A DNA stretch of 64,000 nucleotides from Agromyces protaetiae (GCF_004135405.1 NZ_CP035491.1:3224001-3288000), one strand, 5' to 3'; positions 9,759 to 20,278 are shown, counted from the stretch's first letter. The notes: a model not told the origin generated them from the sequence alone. Numbers and translations are program-made.

Positions 9759-12115
9759 GAGCGACCTCCTCTCCGCGTGACAGCGTACCCGCCGAGCGAA
9801 CCGAGCGAGATCGCCGCACGGATGCGCCCCCGCAGGCCCGCCTCGGCGGCGAAACGCCCGCGGAGGTCGTCGACGGCGGCCCACACGCGCTCGTCGGCCC
9901 GCTCGGGAATCCCGCCGGGCGAGAACAGCATGCGATCGATGACGCCCGCGAGCACGATCGCGTCGAGTCCGCCGACACCCGCCGCCTGCTCCGAACGCGT
10001 CGCGGTCGGCGCCACCGGGAACCCGTAGTCGACCGCCGTGTCGGCGAAATCGGCCCACCCGCCTTCGATCCGCTTCGCCTCCGAGTCCGCACCGCGGCGG
10101 ATCCGACGCCGGCGGAGCTTCGCGGCGATGACGGCGAGGAACGGGCTCGCGAGGATCGCCGCGCCCGCGAGCACCCCGCCCGTCCAGAGCGCGACGCTCG
10201 CGAGCACCCCCGCCCACGTCGAATCCGCCGTCGAACGGTCTTCGGGCGACGCGTCGGGACGGTCGTCGAGCTCGTCGACCGGGGTGCGCGGCTCAGGCGG
10301 CGGGAGCGCCGACTGCGGCCTCGAGACGACCGTCGGCTCGTCGGGTTCGCGCTCCAGGATGTCGCGGGGCTCGGGATTCGGGTCGAGCTGACGCCACAGC
10401 CCGTCGTCGGTCTGGATCTCGACCCACGCCTGCCGGTCGCCCCCGAGGAACGCGACGCCCGTGTCCGCCGTCTCGACGGGCGGTTCGGTCGGAAGATAGC
10501 CGACCACGACGCGAGCCGGGAACCCGATCTCGCGTGCGAGGAGCGCCGTCAGCGCGGCGTACTGCTCTCCGTCGCCGACCATCGGCCGCTCGGTCGTGAG
10601 CCGCTCGAGCCGGTCGAGCGCATGCCCCGAGCGGCTCGGCTCCTCGCCCGGCTGTCCGTGACTGACGTACCCCTCGCGGAGCGCCCGGACGACGGCGGCG
10701 AGCCGCTCGCCCGCGGTCGTCGCGTCGGCCGTGTGCTCGTCGAGGAACTGCGAGAGCCTCGGCGGCAACGGGGGCGAGGGCGGCAGGACCATCGTTCCCG
10801 GCCGCACCCCCGCGAGATCGCCGACCGGCTCGGGCACCATCGACCATGCCGTGAACCGGTCGCCCGACGAGAATCCGCCTTGGACGGCGGCCGCACCCGT
10901 GACGTCGTTGTAGACGAACCCGTCGGAGAGCGCCGCGGCCCGCGGCCCCGCGAACTCGATGCGTTCGAGGCTTCCGACGCCCGGGACCCAGACGTCGTCG
11001 TAGTCGAGGACCGTGACGTCGAGGCGCACCGGAGCCCCGTCGACCGACGACTGGTCGAGGCGGTACGGCAGCCGCGTGAAACGCCCCGAGAGCCCACCGA
11101 CCTCGTCGCCGCCGACGGTGAACACGACGCCGTCGTACGTGTCGAGGGTTGCGACCCTGAGTCCCATCCCGGGCGGCAGCCCACTGACCTCGAGCATCGG
11201 CCGTTCGCGCGAGGCGAGCGTGAACGCCGAGCGGAAGCCCGCGAGCGGACTCACGAGATCGCGCGGCTCGAACGGCGGCTGCAGTTCGGAACGGATCACG
11301 GTGCGCTGCGGAGTCGGCACCGCGACGGCCGCCGTCGCCGCGCCGACGAGCGCGAGCGCGAGGATCGCCGACCCGCCGAGCACGCGCCGCGCGTCGGCGA
11401 GGGCGGCCTCGACCGGTCGCCCGGCGCCGAGGCTGCGTTTGCGACCGATCGCGACGCGCACGAGCCAGGCCACCGAGGCGCCGAGGAACGCGAGCCCTGA
11501 AACGGCCGCGAACTGCGCGTGCACGACGCCGAAGGCGATGCCGGCCGCGAATACCGCCGCGGGCGGGATGAGGGCGAAGACCGGATGCCTCGTCCGGAGC
11601 GCGATCGTGGCCGCCACCGTCGCGGCGACGAGCCCGAGGAGGAAGACCGGCACGAGCAGGGCCTGGTACGAGCCGACGGGCGCCGACACCGTCACGAGCT
11701 GCTTCCAGGAGAGGGCGGCGCCCCCGACCAGGTCGACGAGTCCGGCGGGCGTCGGGAAGATCCCCAGTGCGGCGCGCGACGGGATCGCCGCCGGCACCCC
11801 GAAGAACAGGTACGCGGCGACCACCGCCACGGCGACCGCCCAGGCAGGCGATCGGGAGTACGCGCACACTGCGGCGATCGCGAACCCGACGAGGACCGAC
11901 ACCGTCGCCGCCGTGAGGAACGCCGGGCTCTCGTAGACGGGCCACCACGGGATCATCGCGGCGGCGAAGAGGATCGCGAGGAGCAGGAGGTCGACCCACG
12001 CGGGCAGCGGATCCCGGCGGAGCGCAAGCTTGGGCGCACCCTCGCGCACCCTGCGCCCGCGCCCGGTGCGTGCCTCCGGCGTGCTCCTCGGCGTCCAGGA
12101 CCGCGCGGCGCTCAC
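9755..12115 (-). CDS. Transglutaminase-like membrane protein with degenerate active site
   Basis: A 786-aa membrane protein of the DUF3488/transglutaminase-like group. About seven helices fill residues 35-260 (the first is WVDLLLLAILFAAAMIPWW). A large extracytoplasmic part with the transglutaminase fold follows, then one more helix near residue 675 and a cytoplasmic tail. Where papain-like transglutaminases have Cys and His, this protein reads VGDGEQYAAL (no Cys) and DRQAWVEIQ (Gln for His); the Asp of LDPNPE is kept. It should therefore not be called an active transglutaminase. GTG 12115 overlaps the DUF58 stop as GTGA. DUF58 and MoxR upstream are its usual partners; a scaffolding role in the envelope is inferred. 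Confidence 0.85.
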   Translation of the reverse strand: MSAARSWTPRSTPEARTGRGRRVREGAPKLALRRDPLPAWVDLLLLAILFAAAMIPWWPVYESPAFLTAATVSVLVGFAIAAVCAYSRSPAWAVAVAVVAAYLFFGVPAAIPSRAALGIFPTPAGLVDLVGGAALSWKQLVTVSAPVGSYQALLVPVFLLGLVAATVAATIALRTRHPVFALIPPAAVFAAGIAFGVVHAQFAAVSGLAFLGASVAWLVRVAIGRKRSLGAGRPVEAALADARRVLGGSAILALALVGAATAAVAVPTPQRTVIRSELQPPFEPRDLVSPLAGFRSAFTLASRERPMLEVSGLPPGMGLRVATLDTYDGVVFTVGGDEVGGLSGRFTRLPYRLDQSSVDGAPVRLDVTVLDYDDVWVPGVGSLERIEFAGPRAAALSDGFVYNDVTGAAAVQGGFSSGDRFTAWSMVPEPVGDLAGVRPGTMVLPPSPPLPPRLSQFLDEHTADATTAGERLAAVVRALREGYVSHGQPGEEPSRSGHALDRLERLTTERPMVGDGEQYAALTALLAREIGFPARVVVGYLPTEPPVETADTGVAFLGGDRQAWVEIQTDDGLWRQLDPNPEPRDILEREPDEPTVVSRPQSALPPPEPRTPVDELDDRPDASPEDRSTADSTWAGVLASVALWTGGVLAGAAILASPFLAVIAAKLRRRRIRRGADSEAKRIEGGWADFADTAVDYGFPVAPTATRSEQAAGVGGLDAIVLAGVIDRMLFSPGGIPERADERVWAAVDDLRGRFAAEAGLRGRIRAAISLGSLGGYAVTRRGGRS

Positions 12116-13419
12116 GCGATCGCCGCCGATCTGGCGAGCATCGCGCGGAGGTCCTCCAGATAGCCGATGCCGAAGACCGTCAAGCCACCCGCCTGACGCG
12201 CCGTCGCCTCGCCCTCGGGCTCGCACCGCACGCCGATGACCTCGACGCCGGCCGGCAGTCGCACCGCGGCGGATCTGAGTTCGCCCACTCCACGCCGCGA
12301 CCCCGTGACGAGGAAGGCGAGCGACACCCCGCTGTGCGCCTCGGCGGCGGCGCGCGCCGTGTCGGCAAGTCCGACCACGCGCTCGGCGCGCTCGACGAGG
12401 CAGAGCGCGTCCAGCAGTCGATCCCGCGAGACCGACGGCAGCTCATGCACGCCGATCCGTCCGCCGAGGGGGGCCGTCACGAGGAAGGTGAGCGAACGGG
12501 CATCCCGGATGGCTCGTGCCCCGACCGATGCCGCGGCGCTCACCGCGAGCTCGAACTCGTCGTCGTCGCGGTACGACGCCGTGTCGAGGTCGAGCACGAC
12601 CATGAGCCGGGATCGCCGCGTCTGTTCGAACTGGCGCACCATGAACGTGCCGGTCTTCGCCGAACTCCGCCAGTGGATGTGCCGCCGATCGTCGCCCGGC
12701 ACGTACTCGCGGAGAGCGTGGAAGGCGATGTCGCTCGACGTCAGATCGCGCGTCGGAGACCCTTCGAGGTCGCGGACGAATCCGCTCGAGAGCGCGGCGA
12801 TCGGCACCGTGCGCGGATGCACGTGCAAGAGCGCCGTATCGGACCACACGACCTCGCGGCGGACGATCCCGACGGGGTCGGCGCGCACGGTGCGGGCGGG
12901 CCCCACCGGGACGATCCCGCGGCGCACCGTCGGGATGCGGATGCGTTCGTCGACGACGCCGCCGCGCGGGAGCGCGGGCAGCACGCGCTCGATGACGATC
13001 TCGCCGACGGGCAACTCGAGCTGCACGCCCCCGAGCCGCCGATGCCCCGGGTTCTCGGCGACGAGCCGCGCCTCGGCGAGTTCGCCGACCGCCACGCGCG
13101 GAACCGGCAGGCTGAGCGCGACCGTCGAGGCGCCCGTGCCGATGAGCCACAGCGCCCCGAGCGCCGCGACGATCGCGAGACCCCATCCGAGCGTGACGAG
13201 TTCGGCCCATCCCCAGCCGTAGCCGACGACGAACGCGACGGCCGCCGCCGCGATGACCGCCCACCCGATCGGCGTGACGACCGTGCGCGCCGCGCGGAAC
13301 ACGTCGCGCGCCGCACGCCGGACCCTCCCGCCGAACGCGACGATCCGCGCGATGAGCGTCGCGAGGAGGCCCTGACGTTCGACCTCCTGCGGGATGCTCG
13401 GGCGCGCGGTGTTCGTCAT
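12112..13419 (-). CDS. DUF58 domain protein
   Basis: A 435-aa protein of the DUF58 family, almost always coupled to MoxR ATPases and thought to work with them in maturing envelope or metal-dependent complexes. Two helices lie at about residues 48-95 (PIGWAVIAAAAVAFVVGYGW and a second). The DUF58 signature YVPGDDRRHIHWRSSAKTG sits near residue 240 and the vWA-like segment LMVVLDLDTASY follows. ATG 13419 overlaps the MoxR stop as ATGA. Exact biochemistry is unknown for the whole family. Confidence 0.9.
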   Translation of the reverse strand: MTNTARPSIPQEVERQGLLATLIARIVAFGGRVRRAARDVFRAARTVVTPIGWAVIAAAAVAFVVGYGWGWAELVTLGWGLAIVAALGALWLIGTGASTVALSLPVPRVAVGELAEARLVAENPGHRRLGGVQLELPVGEIVIERVLPALPRGGVVDERIRIPTVRRGIVPVGPARTVRADPVGIVRREVVWSDTALLHVHPRTVPIAALSSGFVRDLEGSPTRDLTSSDIAFHALREYVPGDDRRHIHWRSSAKTGTFMVRQFEQTRRSRLMVVLDLDTASYRDDDEFELAVSAAASVGARAIRDARSLTFLVTAPLGGRIGVHELPSVSRDRLLDALCLVERAERVVGLADTARAAAEAHSGVSLAFLVTGSRRGVGELRSAAVRLPAGVEVIGVRCEPEGEATARQAGGLTVFGIGYLEDLRAMLARSAAIA

Positions 13420-14386
13420 CCGGCCTGCCGGGCGGAGGGCGGAGGAGTCTCGATGAGGACCTGCGCGATGAGGTTCGAGGCGGTCACGCCGTCGAACTCG
13501 GCCTCGGCGTCGAGGATGAGCCGGTGCGCGAGCACGGGCTCGGCGAGGGCCTTCACATCGTCGGGGACGACGTAGTGCCGTCCGCGCCCCGCCGCGTGGG
13601 TCTTGGCCGCACGGATGAGCGCGAGGGCGCCGCGGACGCTCACGCCGAGTCGCACCTCGCGTGCGGTTCGGGTCGCCTCGACGAGACGCGACACGTAGTC
13701 GTGGATCGTCGGGTCGACGAACACCGTGCGCGCGGCCGCCGCCAGCTCGGCGACCTCTTCGGGGTGAGCTGCGGTTCGACGACGACGTGGTGGGCGCGCT
13801 GGTCGGCGCCTTCGAGGATGCGGATCGTCGACGCGTGGTCGGGGTAGCCGATCGAGGACCGCATGAGGAACCGATCGAGCTGCGCCTCGGGCAGCCGGTA
13901 CGTGCCGGCCTGTTCGATGGGGTTCTGCGTCGCGATGACCATGAACGGCTGCCCCACGGGATGGGTCTGACCGTCGACGGTGACCTGCACCTCCTCCATG
14001 ACCTCGAGGAGCGCCGACTGCGTCTTCGGGCTCGCCCGGTTGATCTCGTCCGCGAGCACGATGTTCGCGAACACCGGGCCCGGGTGGAAGTCGAAGCGCC
14101 CCGAGCGCTGGTCGTAGACGGTGACTCCCGTGATGTCGCCGGGGAGCAGGTCGGGGGTGAACTGCACGCGGTTGCTCGTGCCCGACACCGATTGCGCCAT
14201 CGCGCGCGCGAGCGAGGTCTTGCCCGTGCCCGGGACGTCCTCGAGGAGCAGGTGCCCCTCGCTGAGGAGCGCCGTGAACGCGAGCCGGATGATCCGGTTC
14301 TTGCCGAGCAGCACCTCCTCGACCGCGCCGACGAGTCGGTCGAGCGCCGCGGCGAACCGCGTCGCCTCCTCGTGCGTCATCGTCAT
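13416..14386 (-). CDS. MoxR-family AAA+ ATPase, frameshifted in this sequence
   Basis: AAA+ chaperone-like ATPase of the MoxR family, partner of DUF58 proteins. Seen: Walker A EDVPGTGKTSLA (about residue 48), Walker B in VLADEINRASPKTQ, and sensor 1 ATQNPIEQ. The frame breaks after VVEPQLTP. Adding one base to the G4 run 13761-13764 joins it to EEVAELAAAARTVFVDP in the next frame and gives a normal 323-aa MoxR ending at 13416. The C-terminal lid segment then includes VRLGVSVRGALALIRAAK. The ATG at 14386 follows GGAGG by six bases. As in other places here, the break looks like a dropped base rather than gene decay. Confidence 0.85.
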
Positions 14387-14407
14387 CGCAGTCCTCCGCG
14401 TCCCCGC

Positions 14408-17400
14408 TCAACGGTTCCAGAATCGGGCCGTGACACCGGCCACCTCGACATCAAACCAGACCCGCGACTCCGAGGTCGCCCCGGGCACGATGCACGCCAC
14501 GGGCGTCTGCGATGCCACGCCCGTCTCGTCGCCCTCGACGCCGCACCGGAACGCTGCGGGCAGCCCGCGGTTGTCGGGCGGGCCCGCCCACGTCCACGTC
14601 ATGATCCCCGCGTTCCACGTGCGGCCCGGCACCTCGAACGTGAGCGTCGGGCTCTCCCCCGCAGGGAAGGTCTGCGACCACGGCCCGCACGACCCCCACA
14701 CGGTGCACGCGCGCACCTGGAACCACGCCGTCTCGCCGTACGGACGGTTCAGGAGCTCCCGAAGCCACCCCGTGCCCGAGAAGGAGGCCGGCTGGCCGAT
14801 CCGCACGCCGCCCGCGTCGACCGCGACGATCTGCACGACCGACGAACCGCCGTCGACGCCCGAGATGTAGCGGTCCCAGGTCGTGTCGCCGAGCCATCCC
14901 ATCTCGCTCGCGACCCCTCCGATCGCGCCGGGCGCCGGACGCACGACCGTGCCGACGACGTCTCCGTGCGTACAGCCCGCGCGGTTGAACGCCCAGACGA
15001 CGAACGAGTACGTCGCGGACTCCTGGAGGGCGCCCGAGAACCGCACGCTCGAGGCATCCGCCCCCGTCCTGACCATCTCGGCGACGTTGCCGCCGCCCGT
15101 CGGCGCGATCACCTCGCCGGGCGCCGGGCTCGAGACGCGGCACGCCTGCGGTCCCGTCGGCACGCGCGCGTCGCCCGCGACGAGGCGTTGCACGAAGTAG
15201 CCCGCGACGGCGTCGCCGTTGCCGTCGAAGGGCGACCACGACACCGTCACCGTCCCCGTCGCAGCGTCGCCCGCGACGCTCACGGCGCCCGCGATGGGGC
15301 TCCCGAAGGGGGTGGCGACGGCGGTCGCCCCGTTCCAATCGGCGAGCGCCGGGTAGGCGTCGTTGCGGGCGCTCACCTCGACGGGCACCTGACTGCCGTT
15401 CGCGAGCTGCTTCGCCTCGTAGGTGCAGGCGCTCACCGTGCATGCGGCCGCGGCGCCGACCTCCGCCGACACCCCGCCGACGGTGACGACGTACGCACGC
15501 ACCCCCGAGCCGCCGGTGCTCGCGACGGGCGGCCACTCGATCCTGAGCGCGCCGTCGAGCGGACGCACCGTCAGGCTGGCCGGCGCCGGGGGCACGACGT
15601 CGGACCAGACCGCCGTCGGCACCTCGACGGGATCGCTCAGACCGATCGCGTTCCGGGCCTGGATGCGCACGACGACCGCGTGATCGCGCCCGTTGCCGGC
15701 CGTCGGCACGGAGCACGTCGTCGCCGTGCACGCCGTCGTCGAGATCTGCTCGCGCGTGGCCTGGTCGAGCAGGGTGACCTGATAGTCGGCGATCGCGGAG
15801 TTGTTGTAGGCGCCGGCGCCGAACTCGACCTGGAGCCTGCGGTCGCCGAATCCCGAGACGCGTGCGCCCGTCACCGGATCGGGGCGGTCCTGCACCTGCA
15901 CCGTCACGAGGCCCCACGTGAAGCGCGACGGGTCGCCCGTCGCGTCGGCGACCTGGTACTGGACGGTCGTGTCGACGGCCGCCGCGGTGCGGGAGACCGA
16001 GACGGTCAGGGTCGAGCGGTCCTCGCTCGGTTCGATGCGGACCCCCTCGGGCAGCGAGTCGGCGTCGACTCCGCGCACGCCGACCACGCGAAGCGGGACC
16101 TTCGGGAACGGGTTCCCGGCGCGATCGTTCGCGAGCACGTCGATCGTCGTCGTCGTGCCGCGCGCGGCGACCGCGACGTCGGGCACCGGATCGGCGAGGG
16201 GCTTCGTCGACGGCGCCACGCGCAACTCGATGATGCCCGCCGTCCCGGCCACGCCGGTGCCGGTCGAGACGCCGATCGACAGCGCCGAACGCGTGCCCTG
16301 AACGGCCCGCTCCGACGCGTGGATCGTGAGGTCGTCGCCGTTGCGCGACACGTCGAAGTCGTTCGGCACCGGGCCGGTGGTGAAGACGAGTCCGTCGTCG
16401 GCGCCGGGCGACGGATGGCTCGTGAGCACCCCGAGATCGATCGTCTTCGTCTCGCCCGGCTCGAAGTCGAGGACCGTGCCGAGGAAGACCGGCGGTTGCC
16501 CCGCGGCCAGTCGCACGTCGATCGGGATGACGATGGTGCCGGTTCTCGCGGTCGGATCGTCGGGGGTCTCGCCGTCGGTCACGGTGAAGGAGAGCGACGC
16601 CGGACCGAAGTATCCGACGGCGCTGCGGAAGCGCAGCGTGTCCTCGTCGACGACGAGGTCGCTGTCGTCGCTGTGGGAGGCGCGCACGCTCGCGGCATCG
16701 GTCAGGCGTACGGGGCGTCCGGATGCCGCGATGACGAAGTCGTCGAGTTCGATGCGCACCTCTTCACCGCTCTCGACGCGCACGTCGGGCGCGTCCGCGC
16801 GCAGCTGCGGCACGGCGTCGTCGCGGCCGGGCACCCGGACGAGGGCGATCGCGCCGAGCGTCGGGTCGTCGGGGTGCGACACCCTGAACGGGATGATCCG
16901 GCGCTTCGCCTCGACGTCGATGCGGATGCTGCCGTCGGCGCGCACGCGCGCGCCCACGGTGTCGGGGTCGACGAGCGTCACGCGGGCGTCGGCGACGTCG
17001 GCGTCGGCGATGAACACGTTCCGCAGGACGTCGGCGTCGACCGTGTCGCGCCCGATGATGTCGCTGAGCCCGAGGACGGTGTCGGATGCCTCGGGGCGCA
17101 CGAGCGGGGCATCCGCGCGTGCGACGACCCTGACGTAGTTCGACGCCGTCGCGAGCCTCGCGTTCTGCACGGTGTACAGGAACGAGTAGCTCCCCTCCGC
17201 GTCGGGGATGTCGATCACCACGGTGTCGTCGACGATCTCGGCGCGGGCGTCGCCTTCGATCGCCTCGGTCGAGATGATCGTGAGACTCGTGCCTTCGGGG
17301 TCGGAGTCGTTCGCGAGCACGCGCACCGCGACCGAACGACCGGGTCTGACCGTCACGGTGTCGGCCGTCGCGACGGGCGGCATGGCGGTGTCGGGTCGCG

Positions 17401-20278
17401 GGGCGATGCCGACACGGACCGTCCCGACGGCTCGCGCGCCGAGCGCGTCGACGACTTCGTAGCGGAACGTGTCGGTGCCCGGCGAGTACGCGCTCGCCCG
17501 GTACTCGAGCCAGTCCGCGCCTCGCCCGGCGACCACGCCGCGTTCGGGGTTGGAGCTCTGGCCGAGGAGTTCGACCGAGTCGCCGTCGGGGTCCGTCGAC
17601 CCGAGCGGGATAGGGATGCGGATCGACTCACCGGCGACCGCGCGCGCGGTCACCGTCGTCGGAACGGGCGGCGAGTTCGTCTCGGGGTCGGCCGGTCGCA
17701 CGAGGAGTTCGACCGTCGTCTCGACGCCCTGACCGTCGGGCCCTTCGACGCGATACGCGGCGTGGTACTCGCCCGGCTCGTCGGGGGCGAGGTACCGCAG
17801 CCGGTCGCCCGCCACGAACAGAAGACCCCGCTCGGGCGCCTGCACGAGGTCTTGGGCGAGCGTGAGCGGGTACCCGTCGGGGTGGACGTCGTTCGCGAGC
17901 ACGGGCACGTCGACGACGTCGCCCGTGCGGGCGGAGATCCGGTCGGACACCGCGACGGGCGGCTGGCGCCGTTCGGGCACGGGCACCTCGACGAGGGTCA
18001 CGACGCCGTCGGCCGACGCGAGTCCGTTGCTCACGCGGTACCGGATCTCGGTCGAACCGAGTTCGAGCGGGCGGTCGAGGGTGACGCGGAGGATCCGGTG
18101 CTCGACGATCTCGGCGCGCACGCCCAGTTCGCCGGCGTCGACGGGGAGCCCCGTGAGCACGAGCACGCCGCCGGTCGGGTCGATGTCGCTCGCGAGCACA
18201 TCGACCTCGGCCGCCTCTTGCGGCTTCAGGAACGCCGTGTGCGGCACCGTGATGGGCGTCGTCGCGCGCTCGGGAGGAGTCCGCACCTCGACCCGGATCA
18301 CGCCCGTGACGGTCCGGATGCCGTCGGTCGCGGCGTACTCCAGATAATGCGTCCGCACGTCGTCGCTCGTGAACCGGAAGACGCCGCCGTCGAGATCGGC
18401 CGAGATCGTCGCGTCGGGCTTGGCCGGAACGTCCACGAGACGGACCGGCCCCGATCCGCCTCGGACGTGCCGAAGCGGTTCGATGCGGACCTCTTCGCCG
18501 GCGTTGGCGAGGACGACGAAGGGCTCGGCGACGAGCTCGGCCTCCCCGGCGGCCTTGACGTCGATCCGGAGCGCCCCCGAGCCCGTGTCGCGACCGTCGG
18601 ACACCGCGAGCAGGACCGATCGTGATCCGGGCGTGCCGAGCCGCTCGTCGAAGACGACGACGCCGTCGGGACTGGCCCCCACGAAGTCCCCGCCCTCGAT
18701 CGACGCGCCGCGGAGGAACACGGGATCGCCGTCGGGGTCGACCCACTCGCCGAGCACCGGCACGCTGACGCGGTCGCCCGTCTCGACGATCGCCGAGGGG
18801 CGGCGAAGCTGCTCGGGCGCACCGTTCTGGTCGGGGCTCCGCACTTCGACGCTCACCCTCGCCCGCGCCGAGGCCCCCCGGCCGTCGTTGATCGTGTATC
18901 CGAAGTCGAGCGACCCCGAGGCATCCGCCGGCAGCGTCAGCTGGACTTGCTGCCGGTCCGAGACGAGGTCGAGGCGCACGCCGTCGGGAAGCGTGCCGTC
19001 GACGGAGTCGACGACGAGGACGTCGCCGTTCGGGTCGTAGTCGTTCAGGAGCACGGGAAGCAGGGTCGCCCGTCCGGGCCGCGCGCCGAAGACGTCGGAC
19101 TCGGCGACGGGGTCGGATTGGGCGCGCTCGAGCGTCGGAGGCTGCGTGTCGTCGTCGCGCTCGACCTCTTCGTCGGCGCGGTCCTCGTCGGCGAGTTCGT
19201 CCCAGTTGTCGATGAGCGCGTGGTCGGATGCCGCTGCCCACGTGAGGCCCGAACGCGGGTCGTTGAGCACGAGCGCGTCGCCGTTCTCGAGGAACTCGAA
19301 CGACGTCGACGCGATGCCGCCGTCGAGCTGCACGAACGCGCCCGGCGAGCCGTCGCACGACCGCCAGGCCGTACCGCCCGCCCATGCGGCGTGGAGGCAT
19401 CCGCCGTGTTGGACGGGCTGCGCCGGGAGTCCGGATGCCCCGTCCGCGACGAACGTCGGATCGGTCCCGTCGAGCGGGACGAGCACGAGCCCTCGCCGCG
19501 TGCCGATCACGACCCGGGTGCCGTCGACCGACGGTTTCTGCAGCAGTGGATCGTCCCCGGACTCGAGCACGTCGGAGAGGTCGACCGAGCCCCCCTCGAG
19601 GGCGAGGGTCTCGGATTCGGGGTCGAGCACCGCCCAGCGCCCGTCGACGGAGGTGATCTGCGGGACGGCGTCGGTCGTCGCCGACTGCCAACTGCCGGAG
19701 ACGGCCGACGAGCGCTCGGCGTCGACGCGTTCGACGACGCCCGTCGAGGGCGAGTACGCGAACACGATCCCGGCCCCGTCGATCGAGACGACGGCTTGCG
19801 CGCCGAACTGGAGCGACGGATCGTCGTCGGGGTCGAAGTCGACGAATCCGTCGACGGGCGTGATCCACACGTCGCCGGCGGACGCGACGACGACGTTGGC
19901 GCCGGCGATCGCGACCTGGGGCTCGTCAGGCGGCACCGGCACGGTGTCGAGGAGCGTCGAACTCGTCGGGTCGATGACGCCGACGTTCGCCGCGGCGTGG
20001 TCGACGGCGAGCACGGTGCGCCCGCTCTGCACCAGCTCGACGTGCGGCGCGCCCGTCTCGACGACCGAGTTCAGCTCGTCGACGATCGTGTTCGCTCGGC
20101 CCACCGACTGCAGCCGGTCGTTGACGACCCAGACCGACCCGTCGCCGAGGTCGACGCGCTCGGCCTTGTAGCCGCCCGAGACGAGGGCGGCGCCGCCGAC
20201 GAGGCCGACGAGGGCGGCGACGGCCCCGCCCGTGATGACCGTCGAGCGCTTCGCCTTGAGATCGGAGAAGCGCATCAT
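14408..20278 (-). CDS. Giant single-pass protein with Ig-like and FN3 repeats
   Basis: A 1956-aa envelope protein: short cytoplasmic N-terminus, one helix at about residues 16-38 (TVITGGAVAALVGLVGGAAL), the rest outside. Residues about 40-380 contain repeated Trp/Asp-rich strands such as GSVWVVNDRLQSV and GRWAVLDPESETLAL, suggestive of a beta-propeller. From about 430 onward follow many Ig/cadherin-like domains of roughly 90 residues with a DPDGD-type turn (NDYDPNGD, VDPDGDPV, SDIDPTGG, NDVHPDGY, STDPDGDS, NDSDPEGT). The last 500 residues hold FN3-like domains. ATG 20278 overlaps the kinase stop as ATGA. Probably the surface or wall-spanning component of the cluster, comparable to FN3 in the bifidobacterial PFNA cluster. 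Ligand unknown. Confidence 0.85.
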   Translation of the reverse strand: MMRFSDLKAKRSTVITGGAVAALVGLVGGAALVSGGYKAERVDLGDGSVWVVNDRLQSVGRANTIVDELNSVVETGAPHVELVQSGRTVLAVDHAAANVGVIDPTSSTLLDTVPVPPDEPQVAIAGANVVVASAGDVWITPVDGFVDFDPDDDPSLQFGAQAVVSIDGAGIVFAYSPSTGVVERVDAERSSAVSGSWQSATTDAVPQITSVDGRWAVLDPESETLALEGGSVDLSDVLESGDDPLLQKPSVDGTRVVIGTRRGLVLVPLDGTDPTFVADGASGLPAQPVQHGGCLHAAWAGGTAWRSCDGSPGAFVQLDGGIASTSFEFLENGDALVLNDPRSGLTWAAASDHALIDNWDELADEDRADEEVERDDDTQPPTLERAQSDPVAESDVFGARPGRATLLPVLLNDYDPNGDVLVVDSVDGTLPDGVRLDLVSDRQQVQLTLPADASGSLDFGYTINDGRGASARARVSVEVRSPDQNGAPEQLRRPSAIVETGDRVSVPVLGEWVDPDGDPVFLRGASIEGGDFVGASPDGVVVFDERLGTPGSRSVLLAVSDGRDTGSGALRIDVKAAGEAELVAEPFVVLANAGEEVRIEPLRHVRGGSGPVRLVDVPAKPDATISADLDGGVFRFTSDDVRTHYLEYAATDGIRTVTGVIRVEVRTPPERATTPITVPHTAFLKPQEAAEVDVLASDIDPTGGVLVLTGLPVDAGELGVRAEIVEHRILRVTLDRPLELGSTEIRYRVSNGLASADGVVTLVEVPVPERRQPPVAVSDRISARTGDVVDVPVLANDVHPDGYPLTLAQDLVQAPERGLLFVAGDRLRYLAPDEPGEYHAAYRVEGPDGQGVETTVELLVRPADPETNSPPVPTTVTARAVAGESIRIPIPLGSTDPDGDSVELLGQSSNPERGVVAGRGADWLEYRASAYSPGTDTFRYEVVDALGARAVGTVRVGIAPRPDTAMPPVATADTVTVRPGRSVAVRVLANDSDPEGTSLTIISTEAIEGDARAEIVDDTVVIDIPDAEGSYSFLYTVQNARLATASNYVRVVARADAPLVRPEASDTVLGLSDIIGRDTVDADVLRNVFIADADVADARVTLVDPDTVGARVRADGSIRIDVEAKRRIIPFRVSHPDDPTLGAIALVRVPGRDDAVPQLRADAPDVRVESGEEVRIELDDFVIAASGRPVRLTDAASVRASHSDDSDLVVDEDTLRFRSAVGYFGPASLSFTVTDGETPDDPTARTGTIVIPIDVRLAAGQPPVFLGTVLDFEPGETKTIDLGVLTSHPSPGADDGLVFTTGPVPNDFDVSRNGDDLTIHASERAVQGTRSALSIGVSTGTGVAGTAGIIELRVAPSTKPLADPVPDVAVAARGTTTTIDVLANDRAGNPFPKVPLRVVGVRGVDADSLPEGVRIEPSEDRSTLTVSVSRTAAAVDTTVQYQVADATGDPSRFTWGLVTVQVQDRPDPVTGARVSGFGDRRLQVEFGAGAYNNSAIADYQVTLLDQATREQISTTACTATTCSVPTAGNGRDHAVVVRIQARNAIGLSDPVEVPTAVWSDVVPPAPASLTVRPLDGALRIEWPPVASTGGSGVRAYVVTVGGVSAEVGAAAACTVSACTYEAKQLANGSQVPVEVSARNDAYPALADWNGATAVATPFGSPIAGAVSVAGDAATGTVTVSWSPFDGNGDAVAGYFVQRLVAGDARVPTGPQACRVSSPAPGEVIAPTGGGNVAEMVRTGADASSVRFSGALQESATYSFVVWAFNRAGCTHGDVVGTVVRPAPGAIGGVASEMGWLGDTTWDRYISGVDGGSSVVQIVAVDAGGVRIGQPASFSGTGWLRELLNRPYGETAWFQVRACTVWGSCGPWSQTFPAGESPTLTFEVPGRTWNAGIMTWTWAGPPDNRGLPAAFRCGVEGDETGVASQTPVACIVPGATSESRVWFDVEVAGVTARFWNR

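Noticed and set aside
13416..14386. Annotating MoxR, argS, ROK and the FtsK-type gene as pseudogenes
   Set aside because: Each break is a single base in a G/C run, and argS is essential; sequencing error explains them better.
13661..18625. A 1654-codon open frame on the plus strand
   Set aside because: Arg/Asp/Val-rich shadow opposite the giant repeat protein and MoxR; no domain, no ribosome-binding site, typical of high-GC antisense frames.
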